DNA of 64,000 nt from Myotis daubentonii (GCF_963259705.1 NC_081842.1:62446787-62510786), one strand, 5' to 3'. Positions 10,772 to 21,944 are shown, numbered from the stretch's first letter. Notes: generated by a model from the letters alone, not told the origin. Made by a program: numbers and translations.

Positions 10772-11018
10772 TATAGAATATCAGAATGGGCAAATCTGTA
10801 GACTCTGAAAATAAAGTAGTGGTTGCCTGGATCTTTGGTGGGGGTTGGAAGTGATGATTAATATGAATTCTTTTTTTTTTTTTACAGGGGATGATGAAAA
10901 TGTTCTACACATTGTGGTGATGATTGCACAACTCTGAATATACATTAAATTGTACAATTTAAAAGGATGAACTTTATAACATGTGAGTTATATGTTAATA
11001 AAGATGCTAAAAAAAAGT
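10772..11018 (+). mobile_element. L1 3' end, after Helitron
   Basis: Resembles the 3' untranslated end of old L1M elements ('tggttgcctgg...ggttggaagtgatgattaa', 'gtacaatttaaaaggatgaac', 'atatgttaataaag') and ends in A-rich sequence near 11005. Confidence 0.6.
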
Positions 11019-11094
11019 AAGAAGGAAAAATAAATCCTAGGTTTTGCCATTGTGATTTTGAGAGATTTGTCAACACAGTTAGACAGAACACAGC

Positions 11095-11518
11095 CCACAC
11101 AAGACCACTCACTTCTAATATCAACTACTACAAGTTCTAGGGATTCTCCAAAACTACTTCAGGTTTAATAATTCACTAGAAGGACTCACAAAATTCCATT
11201 GAAAGTTATTATACCTACAGAAAAAGTTTACTAAAGGAAAAGGATAGTGATTAAAATTAATCAAGGGAAGAAACACATAAGGTGGAGTCTGGAAGCAGTA
11301 CTATTGGTATTGGTGTATATGCCTGGAATATTGCCAACCACGAAAGTTTGCCTAACTCTTGGGGTTTTATTGGGGCTCTATACATAGACATGATTGATTG
11401 ATTGACCAGCTCTTCTAACTATAACTTATGGACTCTACCCTAAATCACATTATTTTATTATCTATCTTGGCCTAAGGCTCCAAGCAAAGCAGAGAATAAA
11501 AGCCAAACCTCTTTTCAG
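11095..11518 (-). mobile_element. Probable old LTR, left part
   Basis: 'tagaaggactcacaaaattc...gttattatacctacag...tttactaaaggaaaaggatagtgattaaaatt' and 'ggggttttattggggctctatacatagacatgattgattg' follow the order of an ERVL-type LTR in antisense orientation. I cannot name the family. Sequence continues to about 12720 beyond the hAT insertion. Confidence 0.4.
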
Positions 11519-12000
11519 GCAAGCATGTCAAACTCAAAGGCTAACATGGGCCAAATAAACAAGGTTTAAGATTATGTGGGCCGCAAAAAACAAAAGCTTC
11601 AATTTTCATAAAAACGTGGGCTTTTTTTCAATAGAGACATCCTGAATAAAAAGGGCTGAAATAAATGAGCAACCGTTAACATAAAATAATAAAACATCTA
11701 AATAAAAATTAGTATTTTTTCTTGAACATTAACTTACCAGATACTGAATAACTGAACGAATTAATATGTGTAACGAATATAAACCTATTTTTCTTGTTCT
11801 CCAAAAGTGAAATATTTCCTGTTGCGCACACCAAACAAGTCAGTCAAAGACTAATGACATGGTAATTGGCTGCTAAAATATTCACTGCTAGTATTAGTGG
11901 ATAAAAATGGTGCACTTGCATGTAAGGCGCGTAAGGGAAATGAATGCAAAACAATTATAATAATCAATTATTAGAGAACATTGTGATTCATTATTAATAA

Positions 12001-12377
12001 CTAGAGGCCCAGTGCACGAAAATTGTGCACCTGGGGGGTGAGGGTCCCTCAGGCTGGCCTGCACCCTCTCACAGTGCAGGAACTCTCGAGGGATGTCTGA
12101 CTGATGGTTTTGGTCCGCTGAGCAGGCCTACGCTGGCAGTTGGTCATCCTTAGCGCTGCCGTGAAGGCAGGAGAGGCTCCCACCACCGCTGCTGCACTTG
12201 CCAGCTGTGAGTATGGCTCAAGGCTTCTGGCTGAGCAGTGCTCTCCCTGTGGGAGTGCACTGACCACCAGGGGGCAGCTCCTGTGTTGAGCGTCTGCCCC
12301 CTGGTGTTCAGTTCACATCATAGCGACTGGTCGTTCTGCCCTTTAGTCGATTTGCATATTAGCCTTTTATTATATAG
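12001..12377 (-). mobile_element. Non-autonomous HeliBat, nested in hAT element
   Basis: On the minus strand: 5' end ACTATATAATAAAAGGC (the TC is worn) and 3' end with the GTGCACAATTTTCGTGCAC hairpin then CTAG (12001-12004). The 5' subterminal part is a long inverted repeat around 'actgaccaccagggggcag' and 'ctgccccctggtgttcagt' (12259-12311). Confidence 0.92.
12264..12277 (+). promoter_or_regulatory. CTCF-like core motif, + of an opposed pair
   Basis: CCACCAGGGGGCAG matches the CTCF core exactly as I remember it. The opposed partner CTGCCCCCTGGTG is at 12294-12306, so the two face each other 16 bp apart. Function is inferred only. Confidence 0.5.
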
Positions 12378-12521
12378 TATTATATATAACAGGATATTAT
12401 AAAAATTAAGCTATGGAATTTTTATTGAAACATTTCTTATATACCATTATATTGGCTGGGCCACAAAAATATTCATTGTGGGCCACATGTGGCCTATAGG
12501 CCGCGAATTTGACATGCTTGC

Positions 12522-14201
12522 TATACAGGGACCCTTTTATATCTCATTGGCAAGACGACCCCATTGGAGTCTCAGCTTTACTCTCCCAACTGTCTCAGAT
12601 CCCTTCTCTTGTGTGCTCAGTGAATGAAACCACTCCCTTTGTAGAGAGGAGCTCAACAATAAGGTGGAGGTTGTAGATGCTCCTAATCCTGGTACTGCTC
12701 AGAGCTGTAACACAGAGATCAGAGCAAGACTCCTGTGAGTGTCCAGGTTTATTTGATTTTGTGATCCTTGGAAATAGCTATCATTACATCAAAACAGGCA
12801 GCAATGTTGTAGACTATATATTATTCAACATAATGATGTGATTCAAAATGAAATTGAAGAGTAATATTAAACTTTTTAAATATATAAAACTTATATCAAC
12901 ATTGATTTAGAAGTTGATATATAAAGCTGTCAAATAACTTTTACATCACGGATTCCTACTTTTTTTTTTTTTACTTGGACATTCTTATTCTCAGGTCACA
13001 CTATTTCAGCACTTAAATTCCAACTCCCTGGGGACTCTTACTGTATTCAGAGCTCCCTTGACTCTGAGGTAGAGAGATAACACACAGAATACCTACAGGT
13101 TTCCTGACCAGAAAAGAACTTTTGTTCTTTTCTCTTATGATTACCACTATTCTTTTACTCCTTCTCCTACTGCTTTATCCTCATTTCTCACAAGCAAGTA
13201 TGTATTCCAATTACATGGAAGGTACTTTCTTTCTGATCCACCTTATCCAGCTTCCAGCAATTCCTGGTCCCCACACCCACCTTTCCCAGAGGGCACATGT
13301 TGGGTAGACCTTCTTCATGGTCCCACTCCACGTTGTTTCCTAATGCTGGTCACACTGTCCTAGAACTCGGATATTTGACCTTAAGACTGTTGTTTTTCTA
13401 CAACAAGAATTACTTCAGTTTTCAAAATAAAGCAGCTGATGAGGCAAACATTGCTTACGGAGATAAATTAAATGGAAAATAACTGGACAAAGTCTCACAT
13501 AGTAAAAAGATTCAGTGGATTTTTTTCTTTTATTCCAAGTTATTCTGTATGGGCTTGACATTATATTGGAAGACACTGATTCAGGAAAAAATAATAACTT
13601 TCTTTGTCATATTATAATATTGATGTTTTTTATGTTCTCAAAGTTTGCCTATTTCTTATAACCTGACTGGAGTGAGAATATATTTTCTTACAGTTCAGCA
13701 GCTTGTGGTTTAATTTGCTACATTTTAAGGAATTCTCCTAGTAAATTTGTAATTGTCTCAGTAAACTATACTTTAAAATTTAATATATAAAACATGAACA
13801 TTTTATGAACAAAGCAATTAGGCCTAATATGTTCTTATGCTTCTAAATTAACAAAATTGCTTTAGATATACAAGAGATGCTGAAAAGTAAACATTGCATT
13901 TGTTTCTATCATCTTTGAAATATCTTTAACTACAGAAACAAAAAAAAAAGGAAAGATTTTTGAGGCTGCAGAATTTTTGTAAGTTAAATCTCTACTCCTT
14001 TTTCCTATGGGATCCTAGTTCCTATCTAAGACATTCTAAATCAAATGAACACATCTCTTTTCTATACACATAAAACTGGCATAGATAATGAAGAAATCCA
14101 GTGTTCAAACTCTTGAAATATTTATTTCTGCTTTAAGGATCAAGTCCACACTTTTTATTTGTTATCATGGTTTACTAAGCCCAACATTATTTGGCCACTA
14201 A

Positions 14202-14205
<4 letters not shown>
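12522..14205. other. Mostly unrecognised non-coding DNA
   Basis: 12522-12720 probably continues the old LTR. The rest is AT-rich without a gene or clear repeat. A poly(T) run lies at 12960-12972. Confidence 0.4.

Positions 14206-14263
<58 letters not shown>
14206..14263 (+). repeat. (GA)n microsatellite
   Basis: About 29 uninterrupted GA units, part of the neighbouring SINE. Confidence 0.97.
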
Positions 14264-14265
<2 letters not shown>

Positions 14266-14383
14266 AATTGGTTGCCTCTTGCCTGCATCCTTACTGGGGA
14301 TTGAACCTGAAACCTGGGCATTGAACCCATCACCCTTGGTGTATGGATGATGCTCCAACCAACTGAGTTACACTAGCCAGGGC
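14206..14383 (-). mobile_element. Old bat SINE with (GA)n tail region
   Basis: The minus strand reads 'GGCCCTGGCTAGTGTAACTC' at the head (14364-14383), then an anticodon-like region and promoter B-box. The body continues into a pure (GA)n tract at 14206-14263, which has grown from the CT-rich SINE body. Confidence 0.82.
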
Positions 14384-14417
14384 CAGGCTTTGACATTTTG
14401 TTGTTGTTGTTGTTCTT

Positions 14418-14660
14418 AATCCTTACCCTAGGATATTTTTTCCACTGATTTTTAGAGAAAGACTGAAAAGGGAGGGGGAGAGACACAGGAGAGAAACATC
14501 AATATGAGAGAAATACATCCATGGGTTGCCTCCTGCACCTACAATCAGGCCAGGGATTGAGCCTTACAACCAAGGTGCATGCCCTTGAGTGGAATTAACC
14601 CTGAAACCCTTTAGTCTATGGGCTAATGCTCTAACCTGCTGATCCAAACCAGTTAGGGCC
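14418..14660 (-). mobile_element. Bat SINE, hairpin-tail variant
   Basis: The minus strand runs from GGCCCTAACTGGTTTGGATC (14641-14660) to the 3' module AATATCCTAGGGTAAGGATT near 14419-14438. It lies 35 bp from the previous SINE in the same orientation. Confidence 0.85.
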
Positions 14661-15901
14661 AGACTTTTAACTTTTTAAAGCCAGGGTGCTTTGTCTCATG
14701 GGTAGGCATTTGTATAAGCAATTTTCTCTAGCTAGAACACTCATTCCTAATCTTCCTAGATGATTCTATTTAGATGTTTCTGTCAGGACACAGTGCCTGT
14801 TGCATAGTAAAAATATCAACAATTTACCTTTTGAAATAATGAATGCATGAATGAATGAGTGATAAGGACAGAGATTGGTAATGAGAGTAACCTGCACTCT
14901 TCCCTTTCCTGGCATTGCTTCTCCAGTAGCAGGTTCTAGGGCTACAGAAGATGTTGAAGGAAGGGATGTGGAAAGACAGACTGAGGGTTTGGAAGATTTG
15001 CAGCAATGGATATAGGATGAGAGGGAGAGACCAGAATGCCTGGAGGATATTACATATTTCAGAACTTGCTTAACCCTTTACAATAATCCCTAATGTTCTT
15101 TTCATTTTTATCATATTGTTATATACCAACATATGTGGTATGTTTGTGGTAAATTCTGCCTTGGATCTGTCTTATGTCCTGGAAGAACATAAATCCTTTT
15201 GGCAACACTACCATAAGTATTAGTTTTTCATGCCTATTTCTGAACCCTTCTTCCCAACTCTCCTTCAGCCAACCAACCTCAATACATGGATGTCTGAACT
15301 TGAACATGTCTAAGAAGTATTTGGGGCATCTGTATACTATTATAAATCATCCTTGTTTTTACCAAGTAATTGCCAGTCTCACTTCAGGAAGATCAATATT
15401 TAAGAAAGATATACCCATGTTTCTAGATTCTCTTTGTTTACTATAATCACCCAAGGCTTATGATGCATTTTACCTAATATCCGCAGAAGCAATTAAGTTC
15501 TCCTTACCTAAATTTCCATAATCAAGTCAGGGTCCCATATCTTCACTTATCCTCTAGCATGCTTAGTTCCCTGTTAAACCATATTTCTGTGTACTTTTTG
15601 ACTAGTCAATGGGACGGTGGAGCAAAGGGAAGGATGTGAGTTGGCTACAGTTTCTTGGAGGAATCTGGGAGGATGCTAAAGAGGACTAAGCAGGGTGCGG
15701 AGGTCAGGGAGCAACAGTGTGTCTGGGTTCCTTTCATAGCACTGTGAGTGTGTTTGTCTTCAGCTCATGACCTTTGAGTAGAGCTATCTCAATTAGCATT
15801 TTTGCATACCACCTGTTCTGTATTATTGTCTCCCTTCTCTGATCTCGTAAAGGATTAATGACTTTGCAAATAAAGTTACAGTTTGTGTTTTGTATTTTTT
15901 A
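14661..15901. other. Non-coding stretch, nothing recognised
   Basis: No gene-like frame with recognisable protein. No repeat I can name. Confidence 0.45.
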
Positions 15902-15966
15902 TCCTATTATATAGAAACCCTGGGTCCATCATGAACAGAGGCTCGACCAACCGGAAGCCAGTCCTG

Positions 15967-16006
15967 CAGTCAGTGTTGGGTTGCCATGGTGACCCAGCAC
16001 TGACTG
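15967..16006. other. Long perfect-arm hairpin in Helitron
   Basis: CAGTCAGTGTTGGGTT and AACCC-type complement meet around a CCATGG centre ('cagtcagtg...cactgactg'). The same hairpin is kept at about 48470-48510 in the inverted sister copy, which suggests it belongs to the subfamily consensus. Confidence 0.8.
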
Positions 16007-16236
16007 CTGGGGGGCTGCGAATCAGGCCTAGAGAGAGGCCTGAAGAGAGAAGCAGGGTCTGATCCATAGCCTGTGTGGCAGCTGTTGATCAGCACTTGCC
16101 TCTCTCTTTCTCTCCACCAGGCCAGGAGCCACGACTCCATTTCTCTCCAGGCCTCCACCCGGACTGCTGATCAACCCTGTCTTTCCAATCAAGCCCCGTT
16201 GATAGGCCCAGAGATACTGACTGGCATAGAAACCAA

Positions 16237-16332
16237 CCAATCAGAACCAAATCTGGGTGAAGTGTGAGGAGCTAATAGTTGCCTAGGAGGCAGAGCTTTT
16301 GATGCTGACTGGCATAGAAACTGACCAATCAG
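16237..16332 (+). promoter_or_regulatory. Duplicated CCAAT (NF-Y-like) boxes in Helitron
   Basis: 'CCAATCAGAACCAAAT' occurs at 16237-16252 and again at 16325-16340, each preceded by 'actgactggcatagaaac'. The ~88-bp spacing is a tandem duplication. CCAATCAG is the NF-Y core; activity is not shown. Confidence 0.45.
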
Positions 16333-16339
16333 AACCAAA

Positions 16340-16870
16340 TTGGCCGGCAGAAGAGGGCAGTTGGGGGCAAGATTGGGCCGGCAGGGGAGGGCAGTTAGGT
16401 GTGATCAGGCAGGCAGAGGCAATTAGGGGCAATCAGGCTGGGAGGGAAGGGCAGTTGGGGCTGAGATCAGGCAGGCAGGGGAGGGCAGTTGGGGGTGAGA
16501 TCAGGCTGTCAGGGGAGGGCAGTTGGGGGCAACCAGGCCAGCAGGGGAGGGTAGTTGGGGACAAGATCAGGCCAGCAGGGGAGGGCAGTTGGGGGCAACC
16601 AGGCTGGCAGGGAAGGACAGTTGAGGGAGAGATCAGGCTGGCAGGGGAGGGCAGTTAGGGGTGATCAGGCAGGCAGAGGCAGTTGGGGGCGAGATCAGGG
16701 CAGCATGGGAAATAAGTTGGGGGAAAGATCAGGCTGGCAGGGGAGGGCAGTTAGGGTTGATCAGGAAGAGAGGCAGAGGCAGTTAGGGGTGATCAGGCAG
16801 GCAAGCAGAGAGGTTAGGGGCAATCAGGAAGGCAGGTAGAGGCAGTTAAGGGTGAATAGGCAGGCAGGCA
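16340..16870 (+). repeat. Helitron minisatellite (GGCAG-GGGAGGGCAGTT type)
   Basis: Irregular tandem units of about 30-50 bp, each like 'gatcaggctggcaggggagggcagttgggggc'. The same unit occurs in other Helitrons here (10560-10620, 25440-25590, 31430-31590, 48170-48250, 48690-48870). Units vary in length and sequence. Confidence 0.88.
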
Positions 16871-17029
16871 GGCATGTGAGTGGTTAGGAGCTAGCGGTCC
16901 CAGATTGTGAGAGGGATGTCTGACTGCTGGATTAGGCCTGATCCCTGTGGGGTCCCCGATTGGAGAGGGTGCAGGCTGGGCTGAGGGAAACCTCCCTCTG
17001 TGCACAAATTTCATGTACTGGACCACTAG

Positions 17030-17427
17030 TTAATATATATTTACCTAATCTCTTCAGCTAGATGTGTATTTTCCATAAGAGCACACGCTTCATGGTCAGA
17101 GTCATGTCTCAAATGTATTATGTGCCTCTAACAACATCTAATACAATTTCAGATATAAATATAAAATTGCCAAGACTATAAAATGGGTAAGGATTTAAAT
17201 AGGTTAAACAAATAAATATTTTATGCAGGGTAATTTTCTGGAATGCAGTGAAAACATTGCCCTTTGCAGGTATAAAAATGTGCTCCAGGGATTTAGAGAA
17301 TGAGTTCCAACTTAGGAATGGGTGTTATCTAGAGAGATTCATACAGAAGGCCTTGAAAGATGAGTATGATTTAATGGATGGGAAAGAGAAGGTACACTCT
17401 ATGCTGAGGAAATACAGCTTTTATTTT
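17030..17427. other. AT-rich non-coding stretch
   Basis: Nothing recognised. Open frames here run into the next SINE. Confidence 0.5.
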
Positions 17428-17443
17428 TCTACAAAGTGTTTTC

Positions 17444-17664
17444 TTTTTAAAAATATATGTTTTATTGATTTTTTACAGAGTGGAAGGGAGAAGGATAGAG
17501 AGTTAGAAACATCAATGAGAGAGAAACATCGATCAGCTGCCTCCTGCATACCCCCTACTGGGGATGTACCTGCAACCAAGGTACATGCCCTTGACCGGAA
17601 TTGAACCTGGGACCCTTCAGTTCGCAGGCAGATGCTCTAGCCACTGAGCCAAACCGGTTACGGC
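17444..17664 (-). mobile_element. Ves SINE
   Basis: Head AGCCGTAACCGGTTTGGCTC (17645-17664 on the minus strand), the body with 'tcgatgtttctctctcattgatg' type text, and an A-rich tail at 17444-17465. A perfect 16-bp target duplication TCTACAAAGTGTTTTC lies at 17428-17443 and 17665-17680. Confidence 0.95.
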
Positions 17665-17680
17665 TCTACAAAGTGTTTTC

Positions 17681-19440
17681 AATGGAAAACTAGTTTTAAT
17701 GAATATTATTAGTAATTTAAATGTAATGATTTTTGTGTATAAATATGTCCAGAGAGTGCTGAGCTAAAAGAGAGTTCCTATTGTATGTATTATAAGATTT
17801 CACCATTATTTCTTATTATGATAAGTAATATAACTCTTTAGTACCAGCATAAAGCATTTTCATAATTTATTTTGTTTTAGAACTATCACTTCTGAAAGTA
17901 TCCGAACAATCGTGTTCCCAGGAACACGGTTTGGGAAATGCTGAGCTGGAGGAAAGACTCAGAGACATGAACATGTGTGGGACTTTCTGTGGACTGTCCA
18001 GTAGCTTGTGATGAACAATTTGTAGTAAAACCCTGTGGCAATAACAATAGGAAAGTACTGATGTAATTATAGGTGGAAACATAGTAAAAGGCTTAATTTT
18101 AATCTTCCTCCCTAGGTTATAGAGGTACTAAAGGTTTTGAGGATCAGTGTAAGGTTATCCAAGGAAGAAGATAATTCTGCTTTAAATGTGAAGAATGCAT
18201 TGCAGAAGCCAAACATGTATGACACTAACACCTGTCAGGAGACTCCCATAGAAGTACAGTGAGGATACTCACTAACACTAAGGCAGCAAGTGTGGCACGG
18301 AAAGACAGATAGGAAACACAAAAAGAGAATGGACAGAAATGTAAAGATTGTTCACCTTTAGGAAAACTATTCATCAGATTCAGCGCATTAATAGATTAAG
18401 GAGAAAAATCTGCAATCACCTTGACTATATCAGCAATTATTATGTAAAATTCAACACTTTTTTTCTGTTTTAAAACAAAGACAAACACAATCTCATAGTA
18501 AATGTGGGACAGAAGTAAACATTCTTAGGCTTGGTAAAGAGAATTCACCAGAAGCCTGTAGCAAACAGGCTAGTTTATGGTTTTACATTAGAGCCATTTT
18601 TATTACAGTCAGGATTTATTGGAGGTTTTTGCCTATGAATAAGATAAGAAAAGGATTAAAAGGAATAAGAACTGTGAAATAAAGGTATATTTAATTGTGG
18701 GTGGTGTGTTCTATAAAGAAAACCTCCCAGATATTTAGACATATTATGAGAATTACAGCATGACAAATTGTCACTGTCTAAATGCTATTCCAAATTTTTG
18801 TAGCATGACTTTACTGGATACCAGAAGCTAGAAATCATAAAATTATATTTACCAAGCCCACTTTCAGCTCATGTGCTCCGGCTTCTACAAGCACACACTC
18901 ATAAGAGATACTTCGAACTGAAAATGAGGTCCAAAGCATGCTTCTGTTGTTCTTGCTGGCAGTGAGTGTTGGAAAAACATTTGGTTCCTAGGGTGGTGGT
19001 AACAGTTCCCAATGCTTGGACCCTCCCTTGTTTGTAGCTGCTGAGAGGTTTCCATTCTGGAGGTTGAGGTCAACAGCTTTGGATGAGCTGCTTGATGCCT
19101 GGTTGTGGCTGAGCTGTGGTCTTGGAGTCAGCCCTTGGACAGTGACTTTTTGATTCTCCAACATTCAATTTCTGGCAGAGACATTGGCTCCCTTGCAGGC
19201 TAGTTTAAAATGCCCTTCTGGGTGTCACTCCTGGAAGCTCAGCCTAGAGCTCATTTGGCCCTTTCTATAATTTTGCAAACAATCTATTTTCTATATTAAA
19301 TCATTTTCTTTGGGAGAGCAAACTGGAGTGGTAGCTATCATTTGTAAGCCCCTGACTGATATAGTTAATTGCCTGATATAAGATTAATACAATCCAGTTT
19401 TTATTTCTACAAAAGAGCAAATACGTGGTTTATAAATAAA
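17681..19440. other. Non-coding, partly old LTR-like
   Basis: Mostly unrecognised. The end 'aagcccctgactgatat' near 19348-19364 resembles the terminus of an old LTR, with low confidence. No gene seen. Confidence 0.35.
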
Positions 19441-19745
19441 TTTTTATATGCCCATGTACAGCAGCAACAAAATAATGGTACATGACCTTTACAAAGAAAA
19501 TTACAAAAGCTTACTTAAACACATTACAGAAAATAGAAAACATAGAAAACATATGGTACACATGGGTATAGGAAGATCTAATATTATAAAAATGTCAATT
19601 CCCTTCAAATGGAAATAAACTTTCAGTGAAATTCCTCCAAAAATCCCAGCAGGTGTTTTATGTGTGCACATGTGGAACTTGATAGTCTTATTCAAAAATT
19701 TGAAATAAAGTAGAGAGCCAAAATAGCTTAAACCAATTTATATTG
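19441..19745 (+). mobile_element. L1 ORF2 fragment
   Basis: Follows 'ggaagatctaatattataaaaatgtcaattcccttcaaatg...gaaattcctccaaaaatcccagcag' and 'aatttgaaataaagtagagagccaaaatagc', matching the L1 ORF2 region beyond the reverse transcriptase. Degraded. Confidence 0.65.
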
Positions 19746-19924
19746 ACAACTAATGAGTGACAATGACAACATATTGACTTAATTATTGGATCTTTGGAGT
19801 AAGTCATGATCTCATTAGATTAAGTCCCCCCACTTCCTTTAAGAAAATCCCTTATTAGTGTCTACACAAAATTCCTAAAACCTAGTGAAATTTGCATCTC
19901 TACAATTTGAGTATTCCAATTTTC

Positions 19925-20552
19925 GAACATGATATATCCCTAATATTGCTTCCTCAGTTCTCTCAATCATATTAGTTTTGTGAGTCCTACACATTTTTCA
20001 TTAGATATATTAATCAATGTTTGCTGTTTTTGATGATATTACATGGTATTATATGTTAAGTTTCACTTTCCAATTCTGTTGGTGATGAATATCCAAAAAC
20101 AATACATTCACTTGGTGTCCTACCACCTCAAAAAATGCATTTTTTAGTTCTTATAATTAATGTTTATTACTTTGGATTTTTTATGTATAGGGTAATGTCA
20201 TAAATATCATCTGAGAATGACACTTTTTCATTCTTCATAATCCTTGTGCCTTTTTTCTTTATTGTGCCTTATTGCATAATTAAAACCTCCTACATAATAT
20301 TAAATAGAAGGAATGATGTTGGGAATCCCTATTTCAATTTTGGGGGAAGTTTTTAATTTCACTGACTTGGTGTTTGCTACAGAGATTTTGTAGATATGTT
20401 TTAGATATTTTTTGTAGATATTTTGTAGATAAGTGAAATGCCATTCCTAACTTGCTTAGAATTGTACCATGAATAGATTTAAATTTTCAGAATATTTCCA
20501 TTTTCAATAAATATGATACTGTGTTTTTTTCTTCATTATTCTATTAATATGC
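19925..20552 (-). mobile_element. L1 ORF2 fragment, antisense
   Basis: Antisense L1 landmarks include 'gaatgacactttttcattcttc' (20216-20237) and 'aaacctcctacataatattaaatagaaggaatgatgttgggaatcc' (20283-20328). It is broken by a MaLR LTR and resumes at 20897. Confidence 0.75.
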
Positions 20553-20895
20553 TGTCTCAGTTCTTTTGGGCTACTATAACAAGAATGCCATTGACTGGAT
20601 GGCTTAAACAATAAACGTTCATTTCTCACAGTTCTGGAGGCTGAGAAGTCGAAGATCAAGGTGCCTGCAGATTCTGTGTCCAATAAAGGTGTGTTTCCTG
20701 GTTAAGATTAATGTCTTATGTGTCTTTACATGACAGAAAGAGCAAAGGAGCTCTCTGGTGTTTCCTTTATAGGAACACTAATTCCACTCTCATGACCTAA
20801 TCACTTCCCAAACTCCCCGCCTGCATGTCCTCACACTGCGGGTTAAGGTATCAACATATGAATTTTGGGGAGACACAGACATTTAGTCCATAACA
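20553..20895 (-). mobile_element. MaLR LTR inside L1
   Basis: Antisense MaLR text: 'tgtctcagttcttttgggctactataacaag', 'ctcacagttctggaggctgagaag', 'tcatgacctaatcac', 'caacatatgaattttggggagacacagacatttagtccataaca'. On the minus strand it starts TGTTATGGACTAAATG. About 340 bp, non-coding, no internal part, so a solo LTR. Confidence 0.75.
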
Positions 20896-20896
20896 T

Positions 20897-21419
20897 GTAG
20901 TAAGTTGCATAAATTGATTTTCAAATATTAATCCAAACTTATTTTTCTGGAATAAATACAACTTGATATTGATATATTATCTCTTAAAATATTTTGCTAG
21001 ACTTAGTTAGATAATATGTTGTTTAGAATTTGTGCATCTGTGTTCATAATTGAAATTGGCCCATAATTGTTTTATGGCTTTTTAAAAGTTTTGGTATCTA
21101 GGTTTTCTGGCCTCATAAAATGAGTTATTATTCATTTTTTCTATTATTTGTTAATGTTCTGTTTGGTGTTGCTTCCAATTTAAATGTTTGCTGAAATTTA
21201 CCAGGGAAGACATATGAGCATAGAATTTTTATGGATATGGTTTTAATTACACATTCAATTTTTAATAGTTATATGAAAACTTGGACTCATTTCTTCTTGT
21301 GTCATTGTTGGTAACTTGTTTATCTCCAAGGAAATTTTTAAAATTTTAATTTGTTTATGTAAATTTGTTCATGAGATCCTTTTATTGTCGTTTTAAAAAG
21401 CTAGTTGTTATATTCTTTT
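20897..21419 (-). mobile_element. L1 ORF2 fragment, antisense, continuation
   Basis: 'ttttggtatctaggttttctggcctcataaaatgagtta' (21090-21127) is the antisense of the conserved L1 reverse-transcriptase region. Continuous in order with 19925-20552. Confidence 0.78.
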
Positions 21420-21609
21420 ACCCTCACCTGAGGATATATTTATTGGTTTTAGAGAAAAAGGAAGGGAGGGAGAGAAACATTGATGTGAAAGAGAAATATT
21501 GAGATTGCATATCAAACCTACAACCTAGAAATGTTCCTTGACTGGGAACCCAACCTCCAACCTTTTGGTGTACAGAACAATGTTCCAGCCAATGAGCAAC
21601 CCAGCCAGG
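21420..21609 (-). mobile_element. Bat SINE, hairpin-tail variant, old
   Basis: The left edge has ACCCTCACCTGAGGATAT, the 3' module of this SINE variant. The head at 21590-21609 reads CCTGGCTGGGTTGCTC on the minus strand. Diverged. Confidence 0.8.
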
Positions 21610-21680
21610 TTTACATTTAGTTAACATTTAAAAAACAAACAAAAAGTATTTATCACCATTAAAAGTTTACTTAAGTCTTT

Positions 21681-21911
21681 TTAAAAAAATATTTTTATTG
21701 ATTTTTTTAAGAGAGAGAGGAAGAGAGAGGGCTAGAGAAGAGGGATAGATAGATAGAAGCATCAGTGAGGCAGGAAAATCATTGATTGGTTGTCTCCTGC
21801 ACATACTGAGGACTGAATCTGCAACCTGGGCATGTGCCCTGACTGGGAATCAAATTGGTGACCTCTTGGTTCCTGGGTTGATGCTCAATCACTGAGCCAC
21901 ACCAGCCGGCT
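21681..21911 (-). mobile_element. Bat SINE
   Basis: Tail 'ttaaaaaaatatttttattgatttttttaagag' on the left, head with 'actgagccacaccagccggc' on the right. Second of two SINEs 70 bp apart in the same orientation. Confidence 0.88.
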
Positions 21912-21944
21912 ACTTATGCATTTTTGAAATACATTCCTCACATC

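Larger units (their letters stand above)
11519..12521. mobile_element. hAT-like element split by a Helitron
   Basis: Perfect 14-bp inverted termini, GCAAGCATGTCAAA at 11519-11532 and its complement at 12508-12521. Subterminal 'gggccacaaaaa' / 'atgtgggccgcaaaa' motifs mirror each other. No transposase frame. I cannot make out a clean 8-bp target duplication, so the hAT call rests on the ends. A Helitron occupies 12001-12377. Confidence 0.65.
15902..17029 (+). mobile_element. HeliBat subfamily with hairpin and minisatellite, 1.13 kb
   Basis: Left end A|TCCTATTATATAGAAACCC at 15901/15902, right end CTAG at 17026-17029 then T. The leader ('ctgggtcc...gaacagaggctcgaccaaccgg') is shared with the helicase Helitrons at 5152 and 41954. 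A long hairpin lies at 15967-16006, a duplicated CCAAT segment at 16215-16338 and a minisatellite at 16340-16870. An inverted copy of the same subfamily is at 47985-48581. Confidence 0.92.

Noticed and set aside
16299..16839. Long open frames rich in G-Q-R-A repeats
   Set aside because: They are translations of the minisatellite and are open in more than one frame, as expected for a repeat.
16340..16870. CRISPR-like array of repeats
   Set aside because: Units are imperfect, vary in length and have no unique spacers; the sequence is a Helitron minisatellite in a mammalian genome.
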